From: Reticulitermes speratus | Taxonomy: Eukaryota; Arthropoda; Insecta; Blattodea; Rhinotermitidae | Direction of reading: 5' to 3' | NCBI GenBank assembly: GCA_021186555.1 | Contig: JAJKFL010000006.1 | Location: 30,873,478 to 30,937,477, forward strand | Length of the DNA: 64,000 nt | Shown: piece after piece, positions 38,403-51,010 of the stretch | Numbering within the stretch: position 1 is the stretch's first letter | Layout of the letters: the number at the start of each line of letters is the position of its first letter | Notes under the pieces: generated by a model | What the model saw: the letters and a program-made list of their open reading frames with translations, nothing else | The model's database searches: none | What the model was told of the DNA's origin: nothing | Position numbers and translations under genes: made by a program

Positions 38403-39460
38403 TCATTCATTCTGTAGTCTGTCTTACGACAGGTCCGTAGCCTCTTCCAAAGCGAGTTCTCCACAGGGTGCGATCTAGTGCTTCCTCTTTCATTTTCCAG
38501 TATCTTTTCTTTTCCTTAAGGTCATCCAGTAGCTGCTTACGTCTTCTCCCTCGTCGTCCCGTCATTTCTATCCTTCCTTCTAACTTTCCTTCAATCACGT
38601 GTTTCAGAAGGCGTTTCTGCGCAAGATGTGACCAATCCAGTTAGCCTTTCTTCTTTTTATTGTATGTAGTATATTCCTCTCCTCCTTGACTCTGTGTAAT
38701 ACTTCTTCATTTCTCACACGATCGGTCCAACTGATCTTCTCCATTCTTCTCCAGCACCACATTTCAAAACTTTCCAGATACTTCTGATCTACTTTCCGAA
38801 GTGTCCACGTTTCAGCACCATACAAAGCTATGCTCCAAATGTAGCACTTTACTGGTTTCTTCCTTAAATTTAATTCCAGTTTGCTGGTGAAAAGATTTTT
38901 CTTCTTGTTGAATGCTGTTTTTGCCATGGCAATTCTGGATTTAATTTCACGTGTACACCTTGCATCACTTGTTATCATGCTACCCAAATAATTGAAATAT
39001 TTCACATTCTCCAATTGTTTTTGATCTATCATAATTTTCATTGGGGATGGTTGCCTTGAGATTTTCATTACTTTAGTTTTTCCCACATTCATTTCCATTC
39101 CATAGCGTCTTCCAATTTCAATTAGTCTATCAATCATGCCCTGTAGCACCTTTTCTTCCCTAGCAAGTAGCACAAGGTCATCTGCATATTTCACAGTGCG
39201 AATTACTTGTCCTCCTATTTTGAAGTCTCCAAACCCTTCAAGAGCTTCCTTGGTAAGGTACTCGCTGTATAAGTTGAACAGAATCGGTGACAAGCAGCAA
39301 CCTTGTCTAACTCTTCTTCCAATCTTCACACTTCTCGTCTCCCCTTGGTCTAGTCGTATTTTGACACTCTGTTCCATGTACAATTTGCTGATCAATCTTC
39401 TTTCGCGCCAGTCTATCCCAATTCCTTTTAGGATTTGCATTAATTTGGTCCAGTTGACAC
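38403..39460 (-). mobile_element. 5'-truncated RTE-like non-LTR retrotransposon with 11-bp target duplication
   Basis: The 3' part of a LINE, inserted in antisense to pum. Direct repeats ACTTTTGTTAT flank it (38392-38402 and 39461-39471) as a target-site duplication, and the 3' tail is a short GAATGAATGA microsatellite next to the left copy, as expected for target-primed reverse transcription. Only the last ~1.06 kb is present, which is usual for 5' truncation. The tail type and the protein resemble RTE/BovB-group elements. Confidence 0.88.
38404..39460 (-). pseudogene. Reverse transcriptase C-terminal fragment (frameshifted)
   Basis: The frame at 38604-39440 reads from VNWTKLMQILKGIGIDWRER through the RT core motifs RQGCCLSPILFNLY and KYADDLVLLA (the YADD catalytic box) into the thumb and tail region (NVGKTKVM, NYLGSMITSDARCTREI, ALYGAETWTLRK, WCWRRMEKISWTDRVRNEEV). 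It then ends early at a single-base frameshift near 38600. The remainder, LKHVIEGKLEGRIEMTGRRG through RFGRGYGPVVRQTTE, continues in another frame to 38407. The endonuclease domain and the first RT motifs are lost by the 5' truncation. The fragment has very few other lesions, so the insertion is fairly young. Confidence 0.9.
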
Positions 39461-40654
39461 ACTTTTGTTATAACGTACTTAAATAGGTATAATTAGCCTT
39501 ACTAATAATGACCTTATTTTTGGACGGTTTAAAGCATGAGGCAGGTAGCCTGTAATTTGTAATCCCGTTGCTGTTGGAATCAGTTTAGTTTTAGACGCTT
39601 TTCCTTAGAGGCCAATACTAATTAGGAAGTTCATCGATTACTTTATTAACTACGAACTGCGTTATCTGTTTTATGGAGGAGCTTGTTGATTGCAGCTGAT
39701 AAGTTATATATACCCATATGTTGTGTTAAAGGTAAGGTGTTTGCTCTTTGGTAGTTTGTAACTTTGTATTTATCATCGTTGCGACAGAACATTATTCCTG
39801 TCTATTTGACGTGGTTTGTTACATTTACAAAGACGTAATTAGGATAAAGTAGGGGTTGCACCAAAATGTTGCTTATGTGAGATGAAGTTCTCAACACGGA
39901 ACAAAGTTGGACGAAAGAGTGCTTGCTTTCATTTTTTGTTCTTTAGTGTCGACTTGTGCACAGTTCGCAGCGATCAGTATGAACTGCATTCAAAGCAGCG
40001 GTACCTACAACTGAACTGCTTTGAGAGGAGTCCGCTTCGAATACTGAAGGCGACGTGATGAGTTTATACATTTAAAAATTTAAAGAAATAATACTCGACA
40101 CTACGTCCAATCGAGCGTGGTTTGGTACGCTACAGGGCGAAGTTTTTGTGGTAACGTTTGTTTACCTTGGTGGTCAACCCCGAAGGCCGGAGCTGCGCAC
40201 GTGGTCTCGTTATTTAACCCTTCCGTGACCGAACGGGGTAGATTTTGTGCCCCACGATGCGTCTTTTGTTGCTTTTTGGTTTTGTTGTTTTTGATGGTTA
40301 CTTGAAGCATGCCTTCTCCACTTAAGTTTCACGTAATCTATAATATTGTCATGTTTCTTTTGTGGTGAAAGAGTTATGTTTGTAATTTTCGCTGGGGTCC
40401 AGGAAGTACCCCGCTCGGTCAGTGGCGCATGAAATTCAGACTTGAATCAGCCTGCCACAACAGGCAACTGTGTGGGTTATCTACAGACAGTTTAGCACTG
40501 TCCATCAAGTGCCGATATGTTGTAGCAGTTGTGTTTATTTTGTGCCCTGTGTATTGTGAATTGTGAGTGAAACTGTTCCACGATAGACGTGTAATTATAG
40601 CGAAAAATATCTTAGGGTGAAGAGCTGCGTGAAATTCAGTAAAACAGCAGCAAT

Positions 40655-42275
40655 GAAGAATGCATAGATGTAAGAGAAGAAGACAGCGAAGAAAGGAATG
40701 TACAAATAAATGAGGAAATTTATGATGAGACTGAAGCAAGTGCACTTCAGAGGGAAGAAGATTGAGAAAAAGAGGAAGTTGCTGCTCCTTCATGTACAAC
40801 CAATCAGACTTCTAAGTCTGGAATGCAGTGGAGGTCCAAAGCATGTGTTGTTAAGAGAAGGAAAGACTGTAACATTGTTTCCGCGAATCCAGTTTTACAA
40901 AATGGAATAAAATATTTTGTCAATTTCAGAAGCATTCCACCTATCTATCAGTAAGAAAATAGTGGAAGAAATCTGCATTGAATCGCCTAAGAAAACGAAA
41001 AATGTTTGCAGTGGTTCACGTGACACATAAAACTGGAAGGATATTACGCCCAAAGAGCTATGCATTTATGTGGATTTTCATAGCAGCGAGGTAAAATCGT
41101 GTAAAAGACTACATTCGGACGAAATATGGACAACTCTGCACTATCCTTTTTTGCAGCATCAATGTGAAAGGAGAGGTGCCAATCAGTCTTTCGATTCATA
41201 ACATTTGATAATACTGAAAGAAGGGAAAATCCTATAATTTGCAGCGAAAGACAAAGTGGAGGGCATTCGTTACATTTTTGACCAGTTTTCTCAAGCTTGT
41301 ACTGAAAACTTTTCACCAGGCTGTAATTTAGCTGTAGACGAAAGATCAGCTACTTAACAGAGGAAGAAGCCCATTGACGGTGTACATAACAAGCAAGCCA
41401 GGACGGTATGGTTTGATAGTATGGGTGTGTGAGACACTGAGACATCGTATGTTTTGAAGTTGGAAATATACACTGGTATGACTGATGGTAAGTGGGAAGT
41501 CAGTCAAGGAAAACGGGTCGTTATGGACATAGTGGAACCCTGGTTCGGTTCTTGGAGGTGTGTTACTGTGACAACCTTTTTACATCAGCAGCATTGTCTG
41601 AAGAACTGTTAAAAGAAACACATAACAGTAACAGGCACAAAGGCTCCAACAAACGAGAGAGACTACAGGAATTTCTTCCGCACCCCAAAAGGAAAGAGTA
41701 TTGAAGCATTTTTGGGTCAAGAAAATAAAGGCACAATTTTTGGGTACAATCTTTCCTACGTGCCTAAAAGAAAATTGTGATTCTGCTATCCGCAGGGATT
41801 TGTGGTAATGACATAGCTGGCTCAAAACAATTATAAACTGGAAGTAGTTCTGCTTACAAAGAACAAGGGGCGCTGTAGATGCAGGAGACCAAATAACAAG
41901 AGAGCACTCATAAACAATAATAATCATACTTTATATCTGATGTGGGTTCTAATTCAAAGATAGAGCCCTATTTACAGCTTCTGAACACTGATTTGCTCGT
42001 CTCACTCGCTTGTGAAATTTGCATACGTAAAGGTGTGGGTGGAAGGAAAAACTTCTGTTCTCGGTCACAGTTTTTACAGACGTGGATAAAACCAAGTCCA
42101 GTGAACCTTCGAAGAAGAAAGTGAAGTGGTTGACACCTAGTAAGGTATGTGAACAGGTTGTGGACAGCAACAGTGACGAATCAGAAAGTGACACTGTGAC
42201 TGTGGCGGAGGAGGAAGGTTATGAAGAAGTTGACACTGAGCCATTGTTACAAGAGGAGTGTGCACCCTCACAGGT
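40655..42275 (+). pseudogene. piggyBac transposase pseudogene
   Basis: Reading the + strand with frame changes recovers a piggyBac transposase (DDE_Tnp_1_7 family). There is an acidic N-terminal region (NEECIDVREEDSEE), the pieces KDITPKELCIYVDF and LAVDE, then SKPGRYGLIVWVC, TSYVLKLEIYTG, QGKRVVMDIVEPWFGSWRCV and DNLFTSAALSEELLK. A later piece resembles the NKGAVDAGDQ block that normally reads KGGVDxxDQ. At least five frameshifts or stops interrupt these blocks; for example, a one-base loss separates VTV from DNLFTS. From 42100 to 42275 an acidic open segment (SNSDESESDTVTVAEEEG) lies downstream of the catalytic remains. No intact Cys-rich C-terminal domain was seen. The gene is certainly inactive. 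Confidence 0.88.
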
Positions 42276-42734
42276 CTGTTAAACAGGATGTTGCAGTGCT
42301 CAAGTGACACACACAGCCTCAGTTCACCGAGTGCGCCTGAAGATGATGAAAAGGGTAGGGCACATCGACAGACACCACAGCAACCAGCAGCCTTGTGGTG
42401 GGCACTGTCGTGTTGCTCTCCAAATAGTGTAGTACACACATACAAAGGAGGCCCCAGAGGAAAGGTTAGTGAAGCACCACACATAACGACAGCTCCACTC
42501 TTCTTAGCCTTTCTTGTTGTATTTCGTGAAGATTATCGCACTGCTTGTGATGGAGACTAACCGCTCCTATCAGTTACTTAGACAATCTTGGCGAGGGATT
42601 TCGCATACATGTTTTAAGTACAGAAAAATTAAAATAAAACAGATGGCAGTAGGAGGGATATTTGGAATATTAACCCATCACATACATGGCTATAAAGTTA
42701 AAGGGTATACTTTTCCATGTTCACTCTATGAAGA

Positions 42735-42985
42735 CATACCAGGGGAGTAGCGGTATAGCTCCACTCATTCTTAACTTCGGCATTAAATGGAGGTGAGTGC
42801 TTCACATTACCCCTGGTCACTTCACCCCCAGGGAAGGAGCCCGAATGCCCATTGAACGGGTGGGTGGGCTCTGGAGCGGGTCTGGATGTTTTTCGAGAGG
42901 AGAAAATTTCTTAACCTTATCGGGATTCGAACCGCAGAACGCCCGGGCCATAGTCTTAGCCTCTATACTGACTATACGTACAATC
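42735..42985 (-). repeat. SINE inserted in the piggyBac element
   Basis: Minus-strand tRNA-like head with A-box region TATAGAGGCTAAGACTATGG and a canonical B-box GGTTCGAATCCC, followed by the shared body (GGTCTGGATG, AACTTCGGCATTAAATGG, GGTATAGCTCCACTC). It lies between the piggyBac catalytic remains and its right end, so it postdates that element. Confidence 0.8.
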
Positions 42986-45544
42986 TTGGCTTCTCATATA
43001 TGGCTATTAAAACCACGTATGTGGCATGGGATATAAATAACACATTTTATTCTTGTGTACAAAAAATACCCCTCTCGGCCGACCACGGTCTTTTTCTTAG
43101 CTTAGCCACGGAAGGGTTAATAGACATACGTTGCGTCTTCGGTAGTTGTTACAGTCAGTTTACCTACAGATGTCGAATCTAGGTCATCTCCAGTCGTAAC
43201 AAGAAGCTACACTGTCATCGGTTTTACATTCACGTACAAGTCACTAAAAAAAGAGCGATTACGGTGAGATTGAAGTGTTTTGCAAACGAGTTGTTAAACA
43301 CACTGCTGGGAAACTATTTGCTAGTGCATGCACAGACGAATGCGAAAGTCTGAAGGTCCTTCTTTGATACGAAACTACACTTGGCTGCTGGTATTTAAGG
43401 TTTCTTGCACTTTCTATAAGGTCCATAATGACACGCGTTGGGTCCCTGTTCCAACTGTTGTAACAAACGGGCCTGTACAGCCCCCATTATTTGCTGGTGT
43501 CATAACTCCACCTAACTTAACTACGAGGTTCATGGAACCGAGCGCTTCTTTGAGGCTAATACAGGATGTCCAGCAGAACGCGGAATCCGTTCATAGCTGC
43601 ATTGCTGCATAAAGCTTGCAGTAATTAGTTTCTCGGTAATGTAATTCTAATTGTTTATGTAGACGAAGGCTGAAGACCAGTATACAGGTGCCATGGAATT
43701 AGCTGTTGGCAGACCAGCTTCTTTTCGCACCACACCCCATCCCCATCTCCATAGCATTGCGTTGTCTTTGAGATGTGCTTTGCTTGGATCGGACGCCGAT
43801 CACATGTAATCGTCGAGGGTGCTTACCCCGTGAAGCTCATCTTTTATTATCTCCACCCCTGATGTAACGGTTACATCTCGGTGACCCCGTTTTCTCAAGC
43901 CAGTGATGAGTCTTCTCCACTGAGTGCAGCTGTTCCGCCATGACTCTGTCTTCAGACTCCCTTCCTGCAGCCGTGACTAAATATCGGGTCGTGGTTGGCA
44001 TTTGGGCGGAAAGCAGATTGTGCAACCCTGTCACTTGCAGTTTTACGGTTGTGTGTCCGTGCATTAGCTTAGGTTATTAGTGGCTTCGTAAGGACATATA
44101 GCGTATTGGCCTGAAGCGGTTGTTAGCTGTGGTGTTAACTTTGCGATGTATATATTTTTTTTAATGAGGTGTGATGTCCATTGACGTTACTGTACGTATT
44201 TTATTTCTGGATAGTCGTGTGTATTCAAGAGACTGAAATTGACATGTGGCTGGCTCTCGGTGTATGTTTGTGGTGGAAGTGACGCAGTAGCTACAGCATA
44301 TCACAGACACGAACTGCGTCATAAATGAACCCGAATGTTTCCTTTTGTGCCAGTAACAGACGTGGTAACTGTTTATAAAGGTATAACGACTGATGAATTT
44401 GTATTCGGTTCCCATAATTTGGTGCTAATACATATGGATCAAGGTGTCAGTAGGAAATTGCGTAATATATGTTAGTAGGCCCACACTGGCTGTTTTATAG
44501 TGCGTCATAGCCGGTTAAAAAATGCTGAATTGCGAATTCTTTCTCTTTGTGAAGTTGGTTGGTCATGTTAGGGAAATTGCATGGAAGTTAGCTGAATTGT
44601 GAAATGTTTGTGTTTGTGACGGTTGTGTTTCCTGTGAGAGGTTAGTCATGCGTCAGTAATTGCAGTACGGAATTACAAATGATTTCTTCGGTGTTAGCGG
44701 TACTCAGCGTGCAAATTAGTATAGTGGCGACGCGTGTGGCTTTAATTCAGGAACGTCTGGTTAGGATTCGGCTGTCTTAAATTTCCCGAGGCCCGCCAGA
44801 GCAACGCATCGACGTCTGCAGTTATTTACAGCGCTCTAAAGACGAAATAGTCAAGCCATTGTAAAGCGATGTGATGGACACTAGGCCCGTTCTCGTAAAT
44901 TCGCAAGTTCATGCAGTCCGATATTGCTATCACGGTGCTGGCCGTGACGTATTGTAACATTATTTTGTGGTTAACTGATGAGTGGTTTTTTCAGTTGCGT
45001 AATTGCTCTGTTGCAATAAAACCAACCAATACATGTCAGCCCTGACCGTGCTGTTCGAAAAATTAGATGATCAGAAGAAGAGGATGGCATGAGTAAATAC
45101 AACATTATGAATGTCCCTGTCATATTTATGAGCGCTGATCTGTATGAAAGGGTTCGTGGCCTCTTACCTTGGCCTTAAAACCGGATCAAATTTTCGTGGT
45201 TTACCTGAGAGTACAGTTAACTGCTGATGCAGTTTTTTTTGTAATAGGCCAGAATCGCGTTTTTGTAGCCCTTAATTCATCATGGACGCCAGCTGACTGC
45301 ATGGTGAGGATATACGTTGAAGTACCATGTATTTTCTTGGCCTGTTTGCAAGCGTGTTCGTGGATATTATCGGCTTCGGTACCGATTGTTTTCAGACTTC
45401 CGAGGACAATGCCTGAACAGTACGATCAGCGAGCCCCATTTTCGGATATTTGCGATTTGCTATCGTTCTCCATCGCCTTTTCATTGCATCTGATGCTGGA
45501 ATCGTTTCCATAAGTGGCATTTAACGTGCTGTTATAAAGATGGG

Positions 45545-45790
45545 GGACGGCCATGCTAAATTGCTGCATGTTAGTTGCTGGCATCTCACCTCGGAGGTCT
45601 GGGTTCAATCTTTGGGCACTGCGTGTGCGATGTGTGGTTGACAGTGGTCTGGGATACGGTTTACTCTCAGACCAGATATGCCTCCATTGCTCCGTGTGCA
45701 TTCATCGATCATGCGGCGGATGGTCAATGGGCCCGACAAAACACTCCAGTCCGGTGAGACAGTCTCACCTCCACCACGAGAATTTAAAAA
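45545..45790 (+). repeat. tRNA-like dispersed repeat
   Basis: GTTAGTTGCTGGCATCTCAC followed by GGAGGTCTGGGTTCAATC resembles tRNA A and B boxes. The frame translates as VAGISPRRSGFNLWALRVRC, which recalls a repeated peptide (SPRRPGFxPGSVHV...) in cockroach gene models. I treat it as a SINE-like repeat, not a gene. Confidence 0.5.
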
Positions 45791-45809
45791 AATGAGTTCC
45801 TTTTTAGTG

Positions 45810-46083
45810 CAGAAGTCCCTCGGTCATCCGGACTGTTTGGTGGGAAGGGTGGTACGGATTACACACGCGAATCAGGATCACCGACGGGATCCTGCTTGGT
45901 ATGGGTAACATACAAAAAATCATTACTCGGTGCTGAAGTAAAACTCCTTAAAGCGGAAGAACTGTACCTAACAGTATATAATAATAAATAGTAATAATAT
46001 ACTATAATAATAATTTCAGTGGGAAATAGGTGACCCAAAATTGTCCGGGCTACCCGCGGATCCGGATTACCGAGGGACCACTG
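45810..46083. mobile_element. pogo/Tigger-like MITE, second copy
   Basis: The left end CAGAAGTCCCTCGGTCATCC and inverted right end CAGTGGTCCCTCGGTAATCC match at most positions and resemble the ends at 35129. The core contains an AT-rich AAT repeat (about 45976-46013). A TA duplication is not clear on either side, which may reflect later mutation. Confidence 0.65.
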
Positions 46084-46723
46084 ATCTGCATTGAACTGTA
46101 ATTGAGAGTCATACACAAGTCGGCCACTGAATTATTGTGTGCTGTATTCATTTGAATGCCGTCAGGAACGTTAAATGTATTTGAATTGCTCATCATGTTT
46201 GTATTTAACACAGCGTGAAGACATATGATTTGTGAAGAAGCCTGATTTGTAATACAGTTTGTTAAAATTGCGCAGACACTGAAATCCATACCTAATTGTG
46301 TAGGATTGCTTTGTGTGGATCTTACAATCACACTGGTGAAGTAAGAGCTTTGGGGAACCATTGTGAGATTGCTTCTCTATTCGATTGTATGTGTAATTGC
46401 TTTTAATGATTCATATGTTACAAGATCAGTGGGGAATCTGATTAAACTGTATCACTGCTTGGGCATCGATCTCGATTTGGCAGGAACTGTGCTGATAATG
46501 GTAAGAAGGCAGAGGCAAGGATTGAGCAGTGAAGTTTTTGTGGCACTGATGTTACACATGAGTGCTTGAGAGAGGTATGTCCGGTCTGCGTAGGAGCATA
46601 ATCTAATCATTTCATTACCAAGGTTAACTGCCATTCACAGAAGCATGTCTGGCCTGGCCATGGAGTCAACAAACCTCCGGATGTGCAAAAGTAATGTTCT
46701 TTGTGTGTTTCTTTCTTGTGCAG

Positions 46724-46866
46724 AATCCCAATGACTCGGACAAATCTGATAAAGACAAAGCGCCGTCGCCATTTGAGGCAAGCAAAAAGGATGTGGAAAA
46801 CGGCAACACGACACAACCCAATGGCATTGTCCAGAATGGCCTTGTGGATGACGATAAAGCCTTCAA
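46724..46866 (+). CDS. pum: pumilio internal coding exon
   Basis: This 143-bp exon lies between the acceptor TTCTTGTGCAG and the donor AA|GTAAGT. It reads in phase 0 from the previous exon and encodes NPNDSDKSDKDKAPSPFEAS followed by a KKDVENGN stretch and VDDDKAFN. The fly counterpart reads DDNDKSRDDKEKANSPFD, then GLKKDDQVTNSNGVVNGIDDDKGFN, so order and key residues match. The segment is acidic and lysine-rich, has no folded domain, and is part of the N-terminal repressor region. It ends two bases into the Asn codon (AA|T), which the next exon completes, giving a phase-2 intron. The exon is flanked by a 12.3-kb intron upstream and a 6.5-kb intron downstream. Confidence 0.94.
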
Positions 46867-48282
46867 GTAAGTAACTGTGCAGGTGACTTGTAACTACACT
46901 TTGCTGCTGAACATGGTGTCATGTTATGTGATACAGTGAAGTGGGGGTGGGCGGTGTTGCTATTGGCTGTATGATAGTTGGGTGACTGCCGTAATGAATA
47001 AGGTCGCACGTGTTTTGTTTCAGTTATTTGTATTGCTTATATGTTCACTGTTCTCTTCATTAAACCTTTGATTCGCGTGATTATTTTTTACGAAATTTGG
47101 TATGAATGTTATACCATTGGAGGCCACAAGAGTCTCATAATTTTTAAATTCCGTAGTCAGTAGAAACAACATAATGGTGATAATTGTTACATTGCTGTTG
47201 TCTAAAGATAAGAGACAGGCCTACTACACTTTACAAAACCCGATGTTAATGCTGACTGGCGCTGTTGAATTGTAACACACGCGGCTCACGCCCGAACTAC
47301 GGCAGTGGAAGCAACACTGGCGTCACTTTGTGTAGGGGTTCTGAAATGATGCTTAGTGACAGATATGTGGAAATGATACGACTTTTGTAGTTTTATTTGT
47401 CGAATTTAAATATGGCGACTAGGCGACTACCACGCGGGAAAAAATACGTTTACTTTGATAGCATTATCGAATGAACTGTTGGAACTAGATATGTAAAATT
47501 TGATATGGAGATAACCCTATGTAATTTACATGCGAACACAAATTTTATGTGACATACGTCTGTAAGTCAGGGCGGCAGCTCGTATCTGAGGTCATATTAG
47601 ACAGTTTAACGCAGATTGAATTAACCCTTACTTTCGTTCTCCAATAATAGGCCTATTATTTTATTATATATTATTATTATTATTTTTAGTAGTAGTAGTA
47701 ATGAATAAATAACTCGTTAGCAACAGCATTCTGCTACATGTTACAGTTACATGTAGTAATAAAACTATACGCACGTGGGGCTGTAGCGATAATGTGCACA
47801 AATGAAACCAACAGTAAAATTCGGATAGGCATACGTTTGATATATTGCCTGTTCAGAATGTGCCGAGCGGAAGGTTCGAACAAACCATAGGGGTTGAAAG
47901 TGTTCGGCAATTACCACCTTCTGGTGTGTGGTGGTGGTGATAATTTATTGGGCGAAAACATGTATGCTATGAAGAAAAACACACAAGCTTTGTTAGTCAC
48001 TTGTAGCGGTGGGGGTTGGTCTAGAAGTGTGTGTCTCGTGAACGGAATGCAGAACAAAATGACAGCATTAAGAGAAGTAATAAGGAATTCAAATATTTGG
48101 GAATACACTAACACTTAAAAATTGAGTTCATGAAGAAATCAGAGCAGTTTGAGCTCAGAATGCCTGCTACAATTCGATCCAGAATCATCCAAACATGTAA
48201 TTATTGAAGTATACATGTGTATAATGTTGCATGTTTTATATACGCATGAAAGTTGGTCTGTCGTAGTGATGAACATATGATC

Positions 48283-48475
48283 GGGGGCCCACCAAGCCTT
48301 CTGTTCACTGGGTACCGGACGTTTCTTCCCCGGGGGTAAAGCGGCCGGCACGTGAAGCTGACCACTCAACTCCGTGTAATGTGGATGTTACGAAAGAGCG
48401 AAGCTACACCTCTGTTGCCCCTGTATGCCTTGATGGCGTGCACTGGGACAACTTTACTTTCTGTTGTACCTTCAC
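48283..48475 (+). repeat. SINE, 5'-truncated, sense to pum
   Basis: Contains GGGGGTAAAGCGGCCGGCAC, CTGACCACTCAACTCC, CTACACCTCTGTTGCCCCTG and TGCCTTGATGGCGTGC, matching the 56208 copy. The tRNA-like head is absent. Confidence 0.65.
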
Positions 48476-48689
48476 CCGTTGCTTTACAGGGTCGCCCGCC
48501 GCCTTGTCATTCACACTGCCAGTAGCCCCTCTGTTTAAGTCTGTCATAAGGTAGTCCCCCTAGATGAAAGGTTTCTGCGTAAGGGTTGGGGAGAATGATT
48601 CCGAGGATCGAGTGAAGGCGAGATACCCGCGAAAGAATGCTTTGGGGAAAACAGTACGTGAACTCCAAAGTTGCTTAAAATCGATCAGA

Positions 48690-49020
48690 GGTATGCAGCA
48701 CGTTACATGAAGATCTAAGTACAGTTTATTGTTGCCGGCGACATAAATTCGTCATAAAAGCATTTTTGTGCAATACTGAAAGTTTTTATGTTGAAATTTA
48801 AATGTAGTTCAGCAGTACACACATAATAGATTGTTGCGTTTTCATTGCAGCTGTGGTTACGGCAACGCGCCACGCGCATTGCCTATCTTGTTTAGCTCGT
48901 GGTTGCTAACATGTGACGCTGTCTTGCAAATAACGTAAAATAGGCTGGACGGACGAGCGGGTAGATACAAGGATGGACTGACATAAAGTATCCTTCGCCG
49001 CGTCTTTCGCACGAAACATT
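48690..49020. repeat. Weak relative of the GCGTTCGC family
   Basis: ACATGAAGATCTAAGTACAG resembles the family word ACGTGAAGACCTATGTAC. TTTATTGTTGCCGGCGACAT matches the extra segment of the 26155 copy. TGGTTACGGCAACGCG near 48872 resembles the right end. It is strongly diverged. Confidence 0.4.
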
Positions 49021-49369
49021 TGTTGGTCACAAACCGAAAGGCCTACGGATCCGTATTTAGACTCTCAGTTTAAACTTATGCTTTCCATGCAGCTTACACC
49101 ATTGCGCCAATCTGTATGACATTTAAGATGCCGTGTTAAGTTTGTGTTAAGGGCCTCAGTTGTAGAGTTTCATGCAGCTGTGTTCGGTGGTTCTCAAGGT
49201 ATGTGACGACGGAATGGAAACTGTTTCTGTAAGCACCTAGACTGACGTAAAGTATGCATGGTACATAAAATGTGCGTTTAATTTCACTATAGAGCTTTCA
49301 CATCGAACATTCCTTCACTCCGATAAGTAATTAGCGAGGTAACGCTCGAGGTAGGAGCACACACACACG

Positions 49370-49515
49370 TGTAGTTCTTCATGTAAAATGCCTGTCACTT
49401 TTATTTAACCAAATCGATATATGTCGATAGGTTGTTGTAAAACTGTGTATTTTAAAACGTAATGAGTGTCCACTCAGCCATTCTCGAGTTCTATGTGAAC
49501 AGACGGACAGACACG
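49370..49515 (-). repeat. Weak inverted relative of the GCGTTCGC family
   Basis: The minus strand carries GTGTCTGTCCGTCTGTTCAC and further on GACAGGCATTTTACATGAAG, in the same order and spacing class as the family's GTCTGTCCGTCCGCATGG and GGCACTTTACGTGAAG. Confidence 0.35.
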
Positions 49516-51010
49516 CCTGTGGTGTGTGTTTGCAGTGTTTTTTTGTGAAAGCACCTAAATTAAATTACCAGCCTATGAATTCACTTACCCGCTGTTTTAC
49601 CGTAAGGTCGAGTTTTGTGAGGCATGTATTTTCATTCAAGTTTTTGGGAAAGTAACCAAACTTGGCATCAGAACAACACTACTGGGACCAAACCAAGTTC
49701 CGAAGACTGCTGAAGACAGTTTCCAATGTAGTAGTTACGTGATGCAGCGTACGTCCACTCAGCACTGGCGTGAGATGCTGCACGTGAACATATCACTGGC
49801 TGTCACGTGTCTTAAAAAAACGCCGCACGTATGAGGCCTCTCTCAGGTTGGAAGCAGAAGTGACAGAGGAGAAGAAAGGAAGGGGACGAAATACTTGTAG
49901 AATTCATGGTGGTGTACTTGTTCGACAGAATTGTGGGATCGATTCAATTTATATTTAATATGAGAGCAGTTTTACGTCGAGTTCCGTAGGTAGGACATGC
50001 TCATTATCTGCTTTCTTTTGAACAGCTTGGGGTCGCAGACTGTTCGCTCCCACCCACTGTCATTGTACTGATACAAGTTAAAGCATAATTTGTCTTCTAG
50101 CGCTACAAACTTTATGCTGCTTTGTTATGAAACGAAATATCTATTGAATTTGCGATGTAATAAGTCGTAGTATGCAACCTCTATAAACCTCTCCGTTTTT
50201 AGGCATACAAAAGTATGGTACTGTATAACCGATCAGCGCTGTGATGGCATACATACGAAGCGTTATGCAAATACAAGCTTTGTTTTGAGCCCGTAGAGAC
50301 GAAATTGCGATGAGATTTTCAGAAATGTTGAATGAATGTGGAACTGTTTGGTTGAGTGGAAAATGGTAGTTATGTGTGTATTTGCTGAAAGAGACAAGGT
50401 ATGCAGACAGTTGGATGACAACATGATGTCAACATATTGGAAAATGAGTTTCAAACTAGCATAGACCAGGACCTTGTTGGCTAATTATTGAAGGAAGAAC
50501 GGGACTATAACGTATCCTTGAAAGGCAGATACGATTTTACTAATTAAATGATGGAAGAAAGCAGACGTATGAAGTCATCGCGCCATCTGTTTCTCCATTT
50601 GAACTGCTGGAATAGTTGGCGGATTTGTACGGACCTTTATGCCATCCTTATGCTATTGGAGGAAACCGCAATGCTCTGCTTATTAAGTTTCATGGTTACA
50701 GTAACAACAGAGCTGAAGCGCGAAGTTGTGAAGTGGGCGACATTGGGCTCACTTTCGGTTGCAGATATGGTGTATGGTAAGTAGCTGGTGGAAAATATGC
50801 AGCCTTTGTTATGTGTAACAGTGTCGTGGCGGCTGCGGTAAATTTTTCTTAAGGCTGCATTTTGTTAGCGATGTCTGATAAACCATTGGAAATTTGGCAC
50901 GCGGATACGTCATAATGACACGCTGTGTATGAAACACTAGCCAACAGATTTAACAATGTATACAAAACCAGTGTTTTCAATAAGCTAGAAGCAAGAGTTA
51001 AAATATAGCA

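Larger units (their letters stand above)
40218..43116 (+). mobile_element. Decayed piggyBac-family transposon with both ends
   Basis: The element is bounded by the piggyBac target site TTAA on both sides (40214-40217 and 43117-43120) and begins and ends with the inverted repeat CCCTTCCGTG. A second, subterminal similarity is visible (CCGAACGGGGTA on the left, the complement of GGCCGAGAGGGGTA on the right). The span of about 2.9 kb includes a SINE inserted near 42735-42985. Inside are broken transposase segments on the + strand. It lies in the long pum intron, in the same orientation as pum. Confidence 0.9.
34424..46723 (+). other. pum: pum intron, 12.3 kb, transposon-rich
   Basis: Phase-0 intron between two pum exons with GT-AG ends. 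It holds in order a pogo-like MITE, a Penelope-like inverted unit, a SINE pair, a truncated LINE, a piggyBac with a nested SINE, a tRNA-like repeat and a second pogo-like MITE. I saw no host exon in the remaining sequence, including 43117-45540, where open frames are short and unrecognised. Confidence 0.85.
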
